A stretch of 7,346 nt of DNA. Source: an uncultured Sphingomonas sp. GTDB taxonomy: Bacteria > Pseudomonadota > Alphaproteobacteria > Sphingomonadales > Sphingomonadaceae. The stretch is from assembly GCA_934555855.1 (NCBI GenBank), contig CAKTFL010000102.1:1-7346 (forward strand), given 5' to 3'. How positions within the stretch are numbered: position 1 is the stretch's first letter; each line of letters starts with the position of its first letter. A program made the position numbers and the translations under genes. Positions 1 through 6,464 of the stretch are shown here, in pieces. The notes beneath the pieces are model-generated. The model was not told the DNA's origin and searched no databases. It was given only the letters and a program-made list of their open reading frames with translations.

Positions 1-890
1 ATCTTGTCCCGGTCGAGCGCCATCTTCACCGCGCGCGTCTTTTCGGTGGCGATGGTGGAGACACGATCGACGCCTTCCTCGAAGCCACGCGGATCAAGCT
101 TCAGGATCTTGTCGTTGCCGGTCGGGATGACGCGGCTGTAATCGGGGAAGGTTCCGTCGATCAGCTTGGAGGTCAGGATCGCCTGGCCGAGGTCGAAGCG
201 GACCTTGGTGCCCGACAGCGACACGCCGACCGATCCGTCCACCTCGTCGAGCAGCTTGCGAAGCTCCGCCACGCATTTGCGAGGCACGATCACGTCGGGC
301 ATCCCGGACGCGCCCTCCGGCTGGGGCACGGTGACGCGCGCCAGGCGATGGCCGTCCGTCGCAGCCGCCTTCAGCACCGGCTGTCCGCCCGCGCCGTCGG
401 CGGCGACATGGAAGAAGATGCCGTTCAGGTAATAGCGCGTCTCCTCGGTGGAGATAGCGAAGCGCGTCTTGTCGATGATCTGTTTCAGCGTTTCCGCCGG
501 CAGTTCGAACTGGGTCGGCAACTCGCCCTCGGCGATCACCGGGAAGTCGTCGCGCGGCAGGGTGCCGAGCGAAAAGCGCGCGCGGCCGGCGACAATGGTC
601 ATGCGGCCCTCAGCGACGGTCAGCTGGACCTGCGATCCCTCCGGCAGCTTGCGGGCGATGTCGAACAGCGTGTGCGCCGACACGGTGGTAGATCCCGGCT
701 GGTCGATCGCGGCGGCGATCGATTCGTTGATCTGCAGGTCCAGGTCCGTCGCCATCAGCTTCAGCTGGCCGGCGTCGGTCGCTTCCAGCAGCACGTTGGA
801 CAGGATCGGGATGGTGTTGCGCCGCTCCACCACCGACTGGACGTGGCTGAGCCCCTTCAGCAGAGTCGCGCGTTCGATCGTCGCCTTCAT
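1..890 (-). CDS. dnaN: DNA polymerase III subunit beta (sliding clamp), 3' end cut by window edge
   Basis: This is the ring-shaped processivity clamp that tethers DNA polymerase III and repair proteins to DNA in the cytoplasm. About 296 codons are visible (890 down to 3). Relatives are about 370 residues, so domains I and II and the start of domain III are present, and roughly the last 75 residues lie beyond the left edge. The protein begins MKATIERATLLKGLSHVQ. Clear clamp motifs follow: ERRNTIPILSNVLLEA, ATDLDLQI, FSLGTLPRDDFPVI, RYYLNGIFF, the TDGHRL stretch at residues 178-183 (the partner-binding pocket, near residues 172-177 in E. coli), and ILTSKLIDGTFPDYSRVIP. The visible part ends in ATEKTRAVKMALDRDK. 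Two ATGs stand in tandem (893 and 890). I chose 890 because the family starts MKAT and because the upstream run of G (896-900) is then 5 bases away instead of 2. The gene is not next to dnaA here, which is usual in alphaproteobacteria. No break is seen. Confidence 0.97.
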   Translation of the reverse strand, partial: MKATIERATLLKGLSHVQSVVERRNTIPILSNVLLEATDAGQLKLMATDLDLQINESIAAAIDQPGSTTVSAHTLFDIARKLPEGSQVQLTVAEGRMTIVAGRARFSLGTLPRDDFPVIAEGELPTQFELPAETLKQIIDKTRFAISTEETRYYLNGIFFHVAADGAGGQPVLKAAATDGHRLARVTVPQPEGASGMPDVIVPRKCVAELRKLLDEVDGSVGVSLSGTKVRFDLGQAILTSKLIDGTFPDYSRVIPTGNDKILKLDPRGFEEGVDRVSTIATEKTRAVKMALDRDK

Positions 891-1121
891 CATATCCCCC
901 CGCCGCCAGCGACTCCATGCGCCGGGGCAAATCGCTCGGGTTCGTGTCCTAGCCAAAGAAGAAGGGCCGGAGCAAGCGCCCCGAGCCTTATGACACGCCT
1001 CTCGGCGTGAGCGGTGCCGGCTCTCTCCCCCTCCCCACCTCCCACGCCAGTACCATGCATGGGAGGTGGGGAGGGGGGAAGGCCGGCACCTTTATCCGCA
1101 TGAGCGGATCAGCTCAGCCGC
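891..1121. other. Intergenic region between the omp stop and dnaN start, hairpin-rich
   Basis: These 231 bases hold no convincing gene. Open frames running through from the dnaN side are antisense shadows. The region must carry the dnaN promoter and leader (read leftwards) and the 3' end of the outer-membrane protein gene. Three groups of inverted repeats are visible: a 6-bp stem with a 4-base loop (CACGCC 994-999 with GGCGTG 1004-1009), a large two-part hairpin (1013-1090), and two small competing stems at 1094-1124. No -35/-10 pair for dnaN stands out. Confidence 0.7.
1013..1090. repeat. Long two-part hairpin, possible terminator or REP-like element
   Basis: An 18-bp perfect inverted repeat, CCCCCTCCCCACCTCCCA at 1027-1044 against 1060-1077, encloses a 15-base loop. 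Part of the loop and right arm forms the palindrome CCATGCATGG (1053-1062). Outside a short asymmetric bulge (1022-1026 against 1078-1081), a second perfect 9-bp arm pairs GGTGCCGGC (1013-1021) with 1082-1090. Read on the minus strand it lies just downstream of the outer-membrane protein gene, so it is well placed to end that transcript or protect its 3' end. No T-run follows it on the minus strand; on the plus strand only TTTAT follows. It is therefore not a textbook intrinsic terminator. C-rich/G-rich hairpins of this look are common between genes in sphingomonads, which suggests a dispersed repeat. Confidence 0.65.
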
Positions 1122-1124
1122 TCA
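1094..1124 (-). other. Two mutually exclusive small hairpins at the omp stop codon
   Basis: ATCCGC (1094-1099) pairs with GCGGAT (1104-1109) across a 4-base loop. TGAGCGG (1101-1107) pairs perfectly with CCGCTCA (1118-1124) across a 10-base loop, and this second stem includes the omp stop codon (1122-1124 read on the minus strand). The two stems share bases, so only one can form at a time. They may be simple 3'-end structure that works with the larger hairpin beyond. No regulatory role is shown. Confidence 0.4.
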
Positions 1125-1778
1125 GAAGCGGAAGCCGTAGCTCGCCACGACCTGATGACGGTCGGTGTCGACGTCGAAACGGCCGCTGGTGGCGCCGTTC
1201 GGATAGCTGATCCGGGCATCCTCGTAATTCGAGTAGCGATATTCGATCTTGGCGAAGCTGTTGCTGCCGATCGCATGTTCGACGCCCGCGCCGATGCGCC
1301 AGCCGTCCAGCTTGAAATCGGTGTCCGTCTGGTTGTTGGTGTTGCCGGCCAGCACGTTCAGCTTCGAATTGGTGTAGCCGCCCTTGGCATAGACCAGCGT
1401 CGAGGGGGTGGCGAGGACGCCGGCGCGCACGCCGACATAGATGTCGCGGCCCTGGTCGACACGGCCGAAGCCGAAGTCGCTGGTATAGTCGTTGCGGTCG
1501 CTCTTGGCGGTCGAGTCGGTCAGCTCCGCCTCCGCGCCGATCAGCGCGCCGCCGATCGCCGCGTCATAGCCGACGCCGATGCCGTACAGGAGACCGTCGA
1601 TCTTCTGATCGTCGCGGCCGTTGTTGTTGCTGACGCTGCTGCCGGCGCCGACATGGTCGTAGCCGATCGTCGCCTCGACCCGCGGGCCGGTGAAGACGGG
1701 ATTGGTGTCCTGGGCGAGCGCCGGGGTGGCCGCGATGGCGGTGCCGGCCGCGAGGACGGCGAGGGTGATGTGACGCAT
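1122..1778 (-). CDS. Outer-membrane beta-barrel protein (OmpA-like/opacity-type 8-strand porin family)
   Basis: This is a 218-residue exported protein. It has a standard signal peptide: MRH, a hydrophobic core at about residues 5-18, and a likely signal peptidase I cut after the ALA at 20-22. The mature part is made of alternating polar/hydrophobic stretches rich in Gly, Tyr and Asp/Asn (VEATIGYDHV, GLLYGIGVGYDAAI, DIYVGVRAGVL, LVYAKGGYTNSKLNV, FAKIEYRYSNYED), typical of amphipathic beta strands of a small barrel. It ends HQVVASYGFRF with a C-terminal Phe, the usual signal for insertion by the BAM complex. GGAG lies 8 bases before the ATG, which supports the start at 1778. The family makes small outer-membrane barrels whose exact task (adhesion, stability or small-solute passage) is generally unknown. 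It is monocistronic by layout, followed by the hairpins at 1013-1124 and divergent from the gene at 1912. Confidence 0.9.
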   Translation of the reverse strand: MRHITLAVLAAGTAIAATPALAQDTNPVFTGPRVEATIGYDHVGAGSSVSNNNGRDDQKIDGLLYGIGVGYDAAIGGALIGAEAELTDSTAKSDRNDYTSDFGFGRVDQGRDIYVGVRAGVLATPSTLVYAKGGYTNSKLNVLAGNTNNQTDTDFKLDGWRIGAGVEHAIGSNSFAKIEYRYSNYEDARISYPNGATSGRFDVDTDRHQVVASYGFRF

Positions 1779-1911
1779 GTACGCAACTCCGTTACTAAGC
1801 TTGGGCCGGCTAAATGGAACAGGACGTGGTGCGTTGCATGAACCTCACCTAAACGGCGAAAACCGTGGCGATTGTGCCACACAGGCAGCGCTGGGGGTTG
1901 AAGCGGCGGGG
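1779..1911. promoter_or_regulatory. Divergent intergenic region between omp and the IalB-like gene
   Basis: These 133 bases separate two genes that point away from each other, so they should hold both promoters. What can be seen is the GGAG ribosome-binding site of omp just after 1785 on the minus strand and a short dyad, GTGGC (1865-1869) with GCCAC (1876-1880), which could be an operator half-site pair or chance. I could not pick a confident -35/-10 pair on either strand. The open frame that starts at 1777 on the plus strand and runs into the next gene has no signal or RBS of its own in this stretch. Confidence 0.45.
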
Positions 1912-2421
1912 ATGGCTACCAAGAGCGGGGTGCGGGCGATCATCGTGCTGCTGCTTGCGGCCGCGCTGGCCCCCGCCGCTGCCTTGGCGCGTGAGACGAT
2001 CGGCATCTACAAGGGCTGGGGCGCCTTTCGCGACCCGGGCAGTCAGGCACGATGTTTCGCCATCGCCCGGCCAGTGGTGGCGGGCGGACAGCCGCGATGG
2101 CAGCCTTTCGCCAGTGTCGCGGACTGGCCGGCGCGGGGCCTCGCCAGCTCGCTTCACGTCCGCCTCAGCCGCGAGCGGGACCGCTCGGCCGGCGTGACGC
2201 TGACCATCGGCGAGCGGCGGTTCGGGCTGGTCGCAGGCGGTGTCGATGCCTGGGCGGTCGACGGGCCCAGCGACCTGGCGATCATCGCCGCGATGCGCGG
2301 CGCGCGCAGCATGAGCGTCGAGGCGGTGGCGAGGGGCGGGCGGCCCTTCGCCGATACCTACGCGCTCGCCGGCGCGGCGACCGCGATCGACGCGGCGGCG
2401 CTGGCGTGCAAACGGGGGTGA
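1912..2421 (+). CDS. Small exported protein resembling the invasion-associated locus B (IalB) family
   Basis: A 169-residue protein with a clear signal peptide: MATKSGVR, then a hydrophobic stretch at residues 9-26 ending in A-x-A (AALA), so the mature protein starts near Arg27. The mature part has GWGAF, a Cys at 48 (ARCFAIARP) and a second Cys at 166 near the C-terminus, which could form one disulfide in the periplasm. The second half ([20 protein letters not shown], then [18 protein letters not shown]) follows the pattern of IalB-like proteins: a polar strand, a helix of the 'AALRxG' sort, then 'F.L.G...A'. The start at 1912 was chosen because the longer frame from 1777 puts 45 unlikely residues before the signal peptide; the RBS there is only a G-rich stretch. 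The family name is a moderate-confidence call from pattern memory; the molecular role of such proteins outside pathogens is unknown. It lies just upstream of rlmN but is separated from it by a repeat. Confidence 0.72.
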   Translation: MATKSGVRAIIVLLLAAALAPAAALARETIGIYKGWGAFRDPGSQARCFAIARPVVAGGQPRWQPFASVADWPARGLASSLHVRLSRERDRSAGVTLTIGERRFGLVAGGVDAWAVDGPSDLAIIAAMRGARSMSVEAVARGGRPFADTYALAGAATAIDAAALACKRG

Positions 2422-2438
2422 CGACACGCGGGCGCGTT

Positions 2439-2511
2439 CTTCGACGGGCTCGGCGCGAACGGGGTCAGGTTGCGACGGCCGCTACTCCCGTACGCCCCGA
2501 GTGTGTCGAAG
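2439..2511. repeat. Imperfect inverted repeat of the dispersed CTTCGAC-type
   Basis: The arms at 2439-2463 and 2487-2511 are inverted copies matching at 20 of 25 positions by hand alignment. The conserved blocks are CTTCGAC, CTCGG, GCG and ACGGG, separated by mismatched bases, with a 23-base centre. Repeats with this consensus (roughly CTTCGACAGGCTCAGGGCGAACGG) are known to me as frequent intergenic elements in sphingomonads and some other GC-rich proteobacteria. It sits between the IalB-like gene (stop 2421) and rlmN, where it could fold in RNA and separate the two transcripts. The GTG at 2501 that would extend rlmN falls inside the right arm. Confidence 0.7.
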
Positions 2512-2596
2512 GACGGCCATGCTTGCGGGACGAGTGGTGGTAATCTGCCCCTTTTTCCTCTATATGCCGCAAATGCTCACAGCGTCGGCAGCTCCC

Positions 2597-3781
2597 ATGC
2601 CCATCCCCGGGCACATCGATCCCGTGCCCGTTCCGCGCGAGACGGCGCCGCGGCCCGATGGGCGCGTCGACCTGATCGGCCTCTCCAAGGACCAGCTTCG
2701 CGCCGCGCTTGCCGAGGCGGGGATGGAGGCGAAGCAGGCAAAGCTGCGCGCCAAGCAGATCTGGCACTGGCTGTACAATCGCGGCGCGACCGACTTCGCG
2801 CAGATGACCGATATCGCCAAGGCGCAGCATCCCTGGCTGGCCGAGCGCTTCGCCATCTCCCGCCCCGACGTCGTCGAGGCTCAGGTGTCGACCGACGGCA
2901 CCCGCAAATGGCTGCTCCGCTCGCCGGACGGGCAGGATTACGAGATGGTGTTCATTCCCGATGCCGATCGGGGAACGCTGTGCGTGTCGAGCCAGGTCGG
3001 CTGCACCCTCAACTGCCGTTTCTGCCACACCGGCACGATGCGGCTGGTCCGCAACCTGACCGCGGGCGAGATCGTCGGGCAGGTCATGCTCGCGCGCGAT
3101 TCGTTGGGCGAATGGCCGAGCCAGCCTGAGGGGCGGATGCTCACCAACATCGTCATGATGGGCATGGGCGAGCCGTTGTACAATTTCGACAATGTCCGCG
3201 ACGCGTTGAAGCTGGTGATGGACGGCGACGGCCTCGCCTTGTCGAAGCGGCGCATCACCCTGTCTACCAGCGGCGTGGTGCCGATGATGGCGCGCGCCGG
3301 CGAGGAGATCGGGGTGAACCTCGCCGTGTCGCTCCATGCCGTGACCAAGGACGTGCGCGACGAGATCGTGCCGCTGAACAGGAAATACGGCATCGAGGAG
3401 CTGCTGCAGGCGTGCGCCGACTATCCCGGCGCCAACAACGCCCGGCGCATCACGTTCGAATATGTGATGCTGAAGGACAAGAACGACTCGGACGAAGACG
3501 CGCGCGAGCTGGTGCGGCTGATCCGGCACTACCGGCTGCCGGCCAAGGTCAACCTGATTCCCTTCAACCCCTGGCCGGGGGCGGACTATGAATGCTCGAC
3601 GCCGGAGCGGATCAGGGAGTTCAGCAACATCGTGTTCGAAGGCGGCATATCCGCGCCCACCCGCACCCCGCGCGGGCGCGATATCGACGCGGCCTGCGGC
3701 CAGCTGAAGACCGCTGCGGAGAAGAAGAGCCGGGCGGAGCTGGACCGGCTGGCGGCGGAAAAGCAGGCCGCGCTGGCCTGA
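2597..3781 (+). CDS. rlmN: Dual-specificity 23S rRNA (A2503-C2)/tRNA (A37-C2) methyltransferase RlmN
   Basis: This radical SAM enzyme methylates C2 of adenosine 2503 in 23S rRNA and A37 in some tRNAs, tuning ribosome function and fidelity. From the start used here it is 394 residues, close to the E. coli 384. The radical SAM cluster motif CxxxCxxC is Cys136, Cys140 and Cys143 (CTLNCRFC), preceded by the conserved Cys129 of [18 protein letters not shown] (residues 189-196) is the SAM-binding GEP motif. [31 protein letters not shown] and [11 protein letters not shown] follow. The catalytic methyl-carrying Cys is Cys367 (DIDAACGQL), the counterpart of E. coli Cys355. I chose 2597 because the protein then opens [14 protein letters not shown], as in sphingomonad homologues. 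In-frame ATGs at 2564 and 2573 are also possible and none has a clear Shine-Dalgarno. The longer frame from 2501 starts inside a repeat. The MFS gene starts 4 bases after the stop. Confidence 0.96.
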   Translation: MPIPGHIDPVPVPRETAPRPDGRVDLIGLSKDQLRAALAEAGMEAKQAKLRAKQIWHWLYNRGATDFAQMTDIAKAQHPWLAERFAISRPDVVEAQVSTDGTRKWLLRSPDGQDYEMVFIPDADRGTLCVSSQVGCTLNCRFCHTGTMRLVRNLTAGEIVGQVMLARDSLGEWPSQPEGRMLTNIVMMGMGEPLYNFDNVRDALKLVMDGDGLALSKRRITLSTSGVVPMMARAGEEIGVNLAVSLHAVTKDVRDEIVPLNRKYGIEELLQACADYPGANNARRITFEYVMLKDKNDSDEDARELVRLIRHYRLPAKVNLIPFNPWPGADYECSTPERIREFSNIVFEGGISAPTRTPRGRDIDAACGQLKTAAEKKSRAELDRLAAEKQAALA

Positions 3782-3785
3782 GCTG

Positions 3786-5021
3786 GTGGCGACGGTGGAG
3801 GCGGTGGTGGAAGCGGGGCATCGGCGCGGAACGCCCGCCTATCGTCAGCTTACCCTGGCGATGCTGTTCGCCGGCTTTTCGACCTTTTCGCTGCTGTACG
3901 CGGTGCAGCCGCTGCTGCCCTTGCTGGCGGACGATTACCGGCTGACGGCAGAAGGGGCTTCGCTGGCGGTGTCGCTCGCGACGGGGCCCCTGGCGTTCGG
4001 CATTCTAGCGGCGGGGGTGGCCAGCGACAGGCTGGGTCGCCGGCCGCTGATGATCCTCGCGATGATGGCGGCGAGCGTGCTGACCCTTTCAGCGGCGGTC
4101 GCGCCGAGCTGGTCCCTGCTGCTGCTGCTCCGCTTCTTCACCGGGCTGGCGCTGGCCGGCGTTCCGGGCGTCGCCATTGCCTATGTCGCCGAAGAGGTGG
4201 ATGCGTCCTCGATTGGTGCCGCGATGGGCCTGTACATCGCCGGCAGCGCGCTGGGTGGCATGGGCGGGCGGCTGGTCGCCAGCCTGGTCGCCGATGTCGG
4301 CGGCTGGCGCTGGGCGGTCGGCTCGGTCGGCCTCGCCGGCCTGTTGATGGCGTTCGCGTTCCGCCGGCTTGCTCCGCACTCCCGACGTTTCGTGCCCGAA
4401 AGCCCCGGCCTAGGCGCCATGCGGCTGCTGTTCCGCGATCGAGCCCTGCCGCTGCTTTATGCCGAGGCGTTCCTGATCATGGGCGTGTTTGTCACGGTCT
4501 ATAACTACGCTGCGTTCCGGCTGGTCGCACCGCCATATTCGTTGAGCCAGGCGCTGGTCGGGGCGGTGTTCCTGCTCTACGTCCTCGGCTCGTTCAGTTC
4601 AGCCTGGTTCGGCGAGTTGGCCGGGCGAAAGGGGCGTCGCCGCGTGTTCTGGGTGACTGTGGCGATCCTGCTCGCCGGTGTGGCGATGAGCGCGGCGCGC
4701 CCCCTGCCGCTGGTCGTGCTCGGCATCGCCGTGCTGACGGTCGGCTTCTTCGGGGCGCACTCGATCGCCAGCGCCTGGGTCGGTCGGCGGGCGGTCGGCA
4801 ATCGCGGCCAGGCGGCGGCGCTGTACCTGTTCTTCTATTATCTGGGGTCGAGCATTCTGGGATCGGCGGGCGGATTCGCCTGGACCCATGCCGGCTGGCC
4901 CGGCGTGACGCTGTTCTGCCTGATGCTGAGCCTGGCCGCCATGGCGGGTGCGGTGGCGCTGGCCCGCGTGCCGCCGCTTCCCGATCCCGAACAGGCCACC
5001 CGCGCGCTGGTGGAGGCATGA
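3786..5021 (+). CDS. MFS transporter, YnfM-like, 12 membrane segments
   Basis: An inner-membrane carrier of the major facilitator superfamily, 411 residues from the first GTG. It closely follows the pattern of E. coli YnfM: RGTPAYRQLTLAMLFAGF at the N-terminus, LLYAVQPLLPLLADDY in TM1, the MFS motif A with DRLGRR at residues 81-86 between TM2 and TM3, MGLYIAGSALGGMGGRL, LPLLYAEAFLIMG opening the second half, GFFGAHSIASAWVG and ALYLFFYYLGSSILG. About twelve hydrophobic segments can be counted. The substrate is not evident; relatives are described as drug or metabolite efflux carriers. The start is uncertain: GTG 3786 lies 4 bases after the rlmN stop without an RBS, while a GGAGG at 3797-3801 would suit the GTG at 3807. 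The conserved part begins near residue 14 either way. It probably depends on rlmN transcription and overlaps the next gene by 4 bases. Confidence 0.92.
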   Translation: MATVEAVVEAGHRRGTPAYRQLTLAMLFAGFSTFSLLYAVQPLLPLLADDYRLTAEGASLAVSLATGPLAFGILAAGVASDRLGRRPLMILAMMAASVLTLSAAVAPSWSLLLLLRFFTGLALAGVPGVAIAYVAEEVDASSIGAAMGLYIAGSALGGMGGRLVASLVADVGGWRWAVGSVGLAGLLMAFAFRRLAPHSRRFVPESPGLGAMRLLFRDRALPLLYAEAFLIMGVFVTVYNYAAFRLVAPPYSLSQALVGAVFLLYVLGSFSSAWFGELAGRKGRRRVFWVTVAILLAGVAMSAARPLPLVVLGIAVLTVGFFGAHSIASAWVGRRAVGNRGQAAALYLFFYYLGSSILGSAGGFAWTHAGWPGVTLFCLMLSLAAMAGAVALARVPPLPDPEQATRALVEA

Positions 5022-5776
5022 ACGCCACCCAACTCGCCCTGGTCGCCGCGGCCGGGTTCGTCGGCGGGGCGATGAACGCGCTGGCGGGTGGGGGCACCTT
5101 TGCGACGCTGCCGGCGCTGCTGGGGGCGGGGCTGCCGGCCAATGTCGCCAACGCTACCTCCAACGTTGCACTGCTGCCGGGGGCGGGGACCAGCGCCTGG
5201 GCGTTTCGGGATGAGCTCGGGCCGGTCGGTGGCGTGTCATACCGGACGCTTGCGGCGATCACCTTCGTCGCGGGGCTGGTCGGCAGCGGGTTGCTGGTCG
5301 TGACGCCGGGGCGGACGTTCGACCTCATCATTCCCTGGCTGGTGCTCTATGCCTTCGTCGTGCTCGCCTTCGGCCGTCATGCGTCCGAATGGCTTCGAGA
5401 GCGGGTGACGATCGGGCGGCGCACCCTGCTTGTCGCGCAGGTCCTGCTCGGCATTTATGGCGGCTATTTCGGCGGCGGCGTCGGCATGATGACCACGGCG
5501 ACCTATGGCCTGCTGGCGGGGCATGGCCCGCGGGAGCTGTTCGCGCCCCGAACGCTGATGCTCGGCGTCGTCAACGCGGCGGCCGCGATCGTGTTCGTCG
5601 CCACCGGGCTGGTGCGCTGGACCATGGCCGTGCCGATGCTGGTCGGCGCGGTCGTCGGCGGCTGGGCGGGGGCCAAGGTCGGGCGCGCGCTGCCCTCCGG
5701 CGCGGTCAGGGCATGGACGCTGCTGGTGACCGGCGCGACCACCGTCGTGTTCTTCTGGCGCGCCTATGGCGGCTAG
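5018..5776 (+). CDS. TSUP family membrane protein (TauE/SafE-type sulfite/sulfonate exporter-like)
   Basis: A 252-residue inner-membrane protein made of two similar halves, the TSUP hallmark. The first half opens with FVGGAMNALAGGGTFATLPA (residues 14-32), followed by LPANVANATSNVALLPGAGTSAW. The second half repeats the pattern as GIYGGYFGGGVGMMTTATYG (145-164), followed by ELFAPRTLMLGVVNAAAAIVF. About eight hydrophobic segments are visible. Characterised relatives export sulfite, sulfoacetate or other sulfur and carboxylate anions; the substrate here cannot be read from sequence. The ATG overlaps the MFS stop in an ATGA, and GGAGG in the end of the MFS gene is only one base away, which points to translational coupling. 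Its stop TAG shares three bases with the stop of the convergent flavin reductase gene. Confidence 0.9.
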   Translation: MNATQLALVAAAGFVGGAMNALAGGGTFATLPALLGAGLPANVANATSNVALLPGAGTSAWAFRDELGPVGGVSYRTLAAITFVAGLVGSGLLVVTPGRTFDLIIPWLVLYAFVVLAFGRHASEWLRERVTIGRRTLLVAQVLLGIYGGYFGGGVGMMTTATYGLLAGHGPRELFAPRTLMLGVVNAAAAIVFVATGLVRWTMAVPMLVGAVVGGWAGAKVGRALPSGAVRAWTLLVTGATTVVFFWRAYGG

Positions 5777-6390
5777 GCGGGCCGGCGCAACCGGAACAGC
5801 GCGTCCTCGCGCGTTTCGAAATAGTCGGCGGGTCCGCCGCCCCTGCTGATCGGACGCGCGCGCGCGGTCTGGTAGATGCCGTCCTCCAGCAGGGCGCGGT
5901 CGATATGGATGCCGACCGCTTCGCCGATCACAAGCCATTGGTCGAGCGGCTTTCCCTCCTTGCCATGCAGCTGGACCAGCTGGGTGAGTCGGCACTCGAA
6001 GGCGACTGGGCTCGCCGCGACGCGCAGTGGCGCGACCAGGCGCGAGGCGGCGGCTTCGATCCCGGCGGCGGCGAACTCGTCCGCGTCGGGCGGCAGGGTT
6101 GCGGAGGAGGCGTTCATCGCCTCGGCCAAATCGCGGGTCGCAAGGTTCCAGACGAACGCGCCCGTTTCCTTGATGTTGGCGACAGAGTCCTTCCAGCCCA
6201 TGGAGGAGAAGCCGACCAGCGGCGGCTTGTAGCAGAGCAGGTTGAAGAAGCTGTAGGGCGCAAGGTTGCGGACGCCATCGGCGGAGATGCTGCTGATCCA
6301 GCCGATCGGGCGCGGCGCGACGATCGCGTTCAGCGGGTCATGGGGCAGGCCGTGGCCGTTCGCGGGTTCGTAGAAATGCCAGTCGGTCAT
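5773..6390 (-). CDS. Flavin reductase family protein (FMN-binding split barrel)
   Basis: A 205-residue soluble protein of the DIM6/NTAB flavin reductase-like family, which binds FMN or FAD in a split beta barrel and often supplies reduced flavin or acts as an NAD(P)H-flavin oxidoreductase. The family signature is clear at residues 17-50: PHDPLNAIVAPRPIGWISSI, then DGVRNLAPYSFFN, the flavin-phosphate and ring contacts. PPLVGFSSMGWKDSVANI, FVWNLATRDLAEAMN and the C-terminal WLVIGEAVGIHI with Q..ARP follow as usual. The ATG at 6390 fits the family N-terminus (WHFYEPANGHGLPHDPLN) although the RBS is weak (GGA about 8 bases upstream). It is divergent from the cytochrome b gene and convergent with the TSUP gene. 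No monooxygenase partner is visible in the window, so its acceptor is unknown. Confidence 0.92.
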   Translation of the reverse strand: MTDWHFYEPANGHGLPHDPLNAIVAPRPIGWISSISADGVRNLAPYSFFNLLCYKPPLVGFSSMGWKDSVANIKETGAFVWNLATRDLAEAMNASSATLPPDADEFAAAGIEAAASRLVAPLRVAASPVAFECRLTQLVQLHGKEGKPLDQWLVIGEAVGIHIDRALLEDGIYQTARARPISRGGGPADYFETREDALFRLRRPA

Positions 6391-6464
6391 CGGGGTCCAA
6401 CGCCGTGCCCGCCTCTTCCGCTCCCGGCTACCTGTGCGGGCGGACTTGCTGTAGGACAGGAGGC
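6391..6464. promoter_or_regulatory. Short divergent intergenic region
   Basis: Only 74 bases separate the flavin reductase start from the cytochrome b start, so promoters for both directions must fit here or overlap the coding ends. On the plus strand TAGGA (6452-6456) and AGGAGG (6458-6463) form a strong purine-rich ribosome-binding region for the cytochrome b gene. No clear promoter boxes or operator dyads were found. Confidence 0.45.

Noticed and set aside
949..976. Possible dnaN promoter on the minus strand (CTTGCT at 976-971, GGCTAG at 954-949, 16-base spacer)
   Set aside because: Both boxes are poor matches, and similar pairs turn up by chance, so it is not listed as a feature.
348..1010. 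Long plus-strand open frame (220 codons) opposite dnaN
   Set aside because: It is antisense to a clear dnaN, its Arg/Gln/His-rich translation is typical of a GC-rich shadow frame, and it has no RBS or recognisable motif.
1777..1911. N-terminal extension of the IalB-like protein from ATG 1777
   Set aside because: It would place 45 residues before an intact signal peptide, and the start overlaps the start of the divergent omp gene.
2523..2566. Possible promoter before rlmN (TTGCGG at 2523, TATATG at 2561)
   Set aside because: The spacing is over 30 bases, far from 16-18, and no better -35 sits upstream of TATATG.
2465..3529. 354-codon minus-strand open frame opposite rlmN
   Set aside because: The frame lies wholly against rlmN codons, is His/Arg/Ala-rich, and has no domain. 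It is a by-product of third-position GC in rlmN.
3786..3812. GTGG-rich stretch at the MFS start as a tandem repeat
   Set aside because: The repeats are too short and irregular, and are explained by Val/Glu codons in the coding frame.
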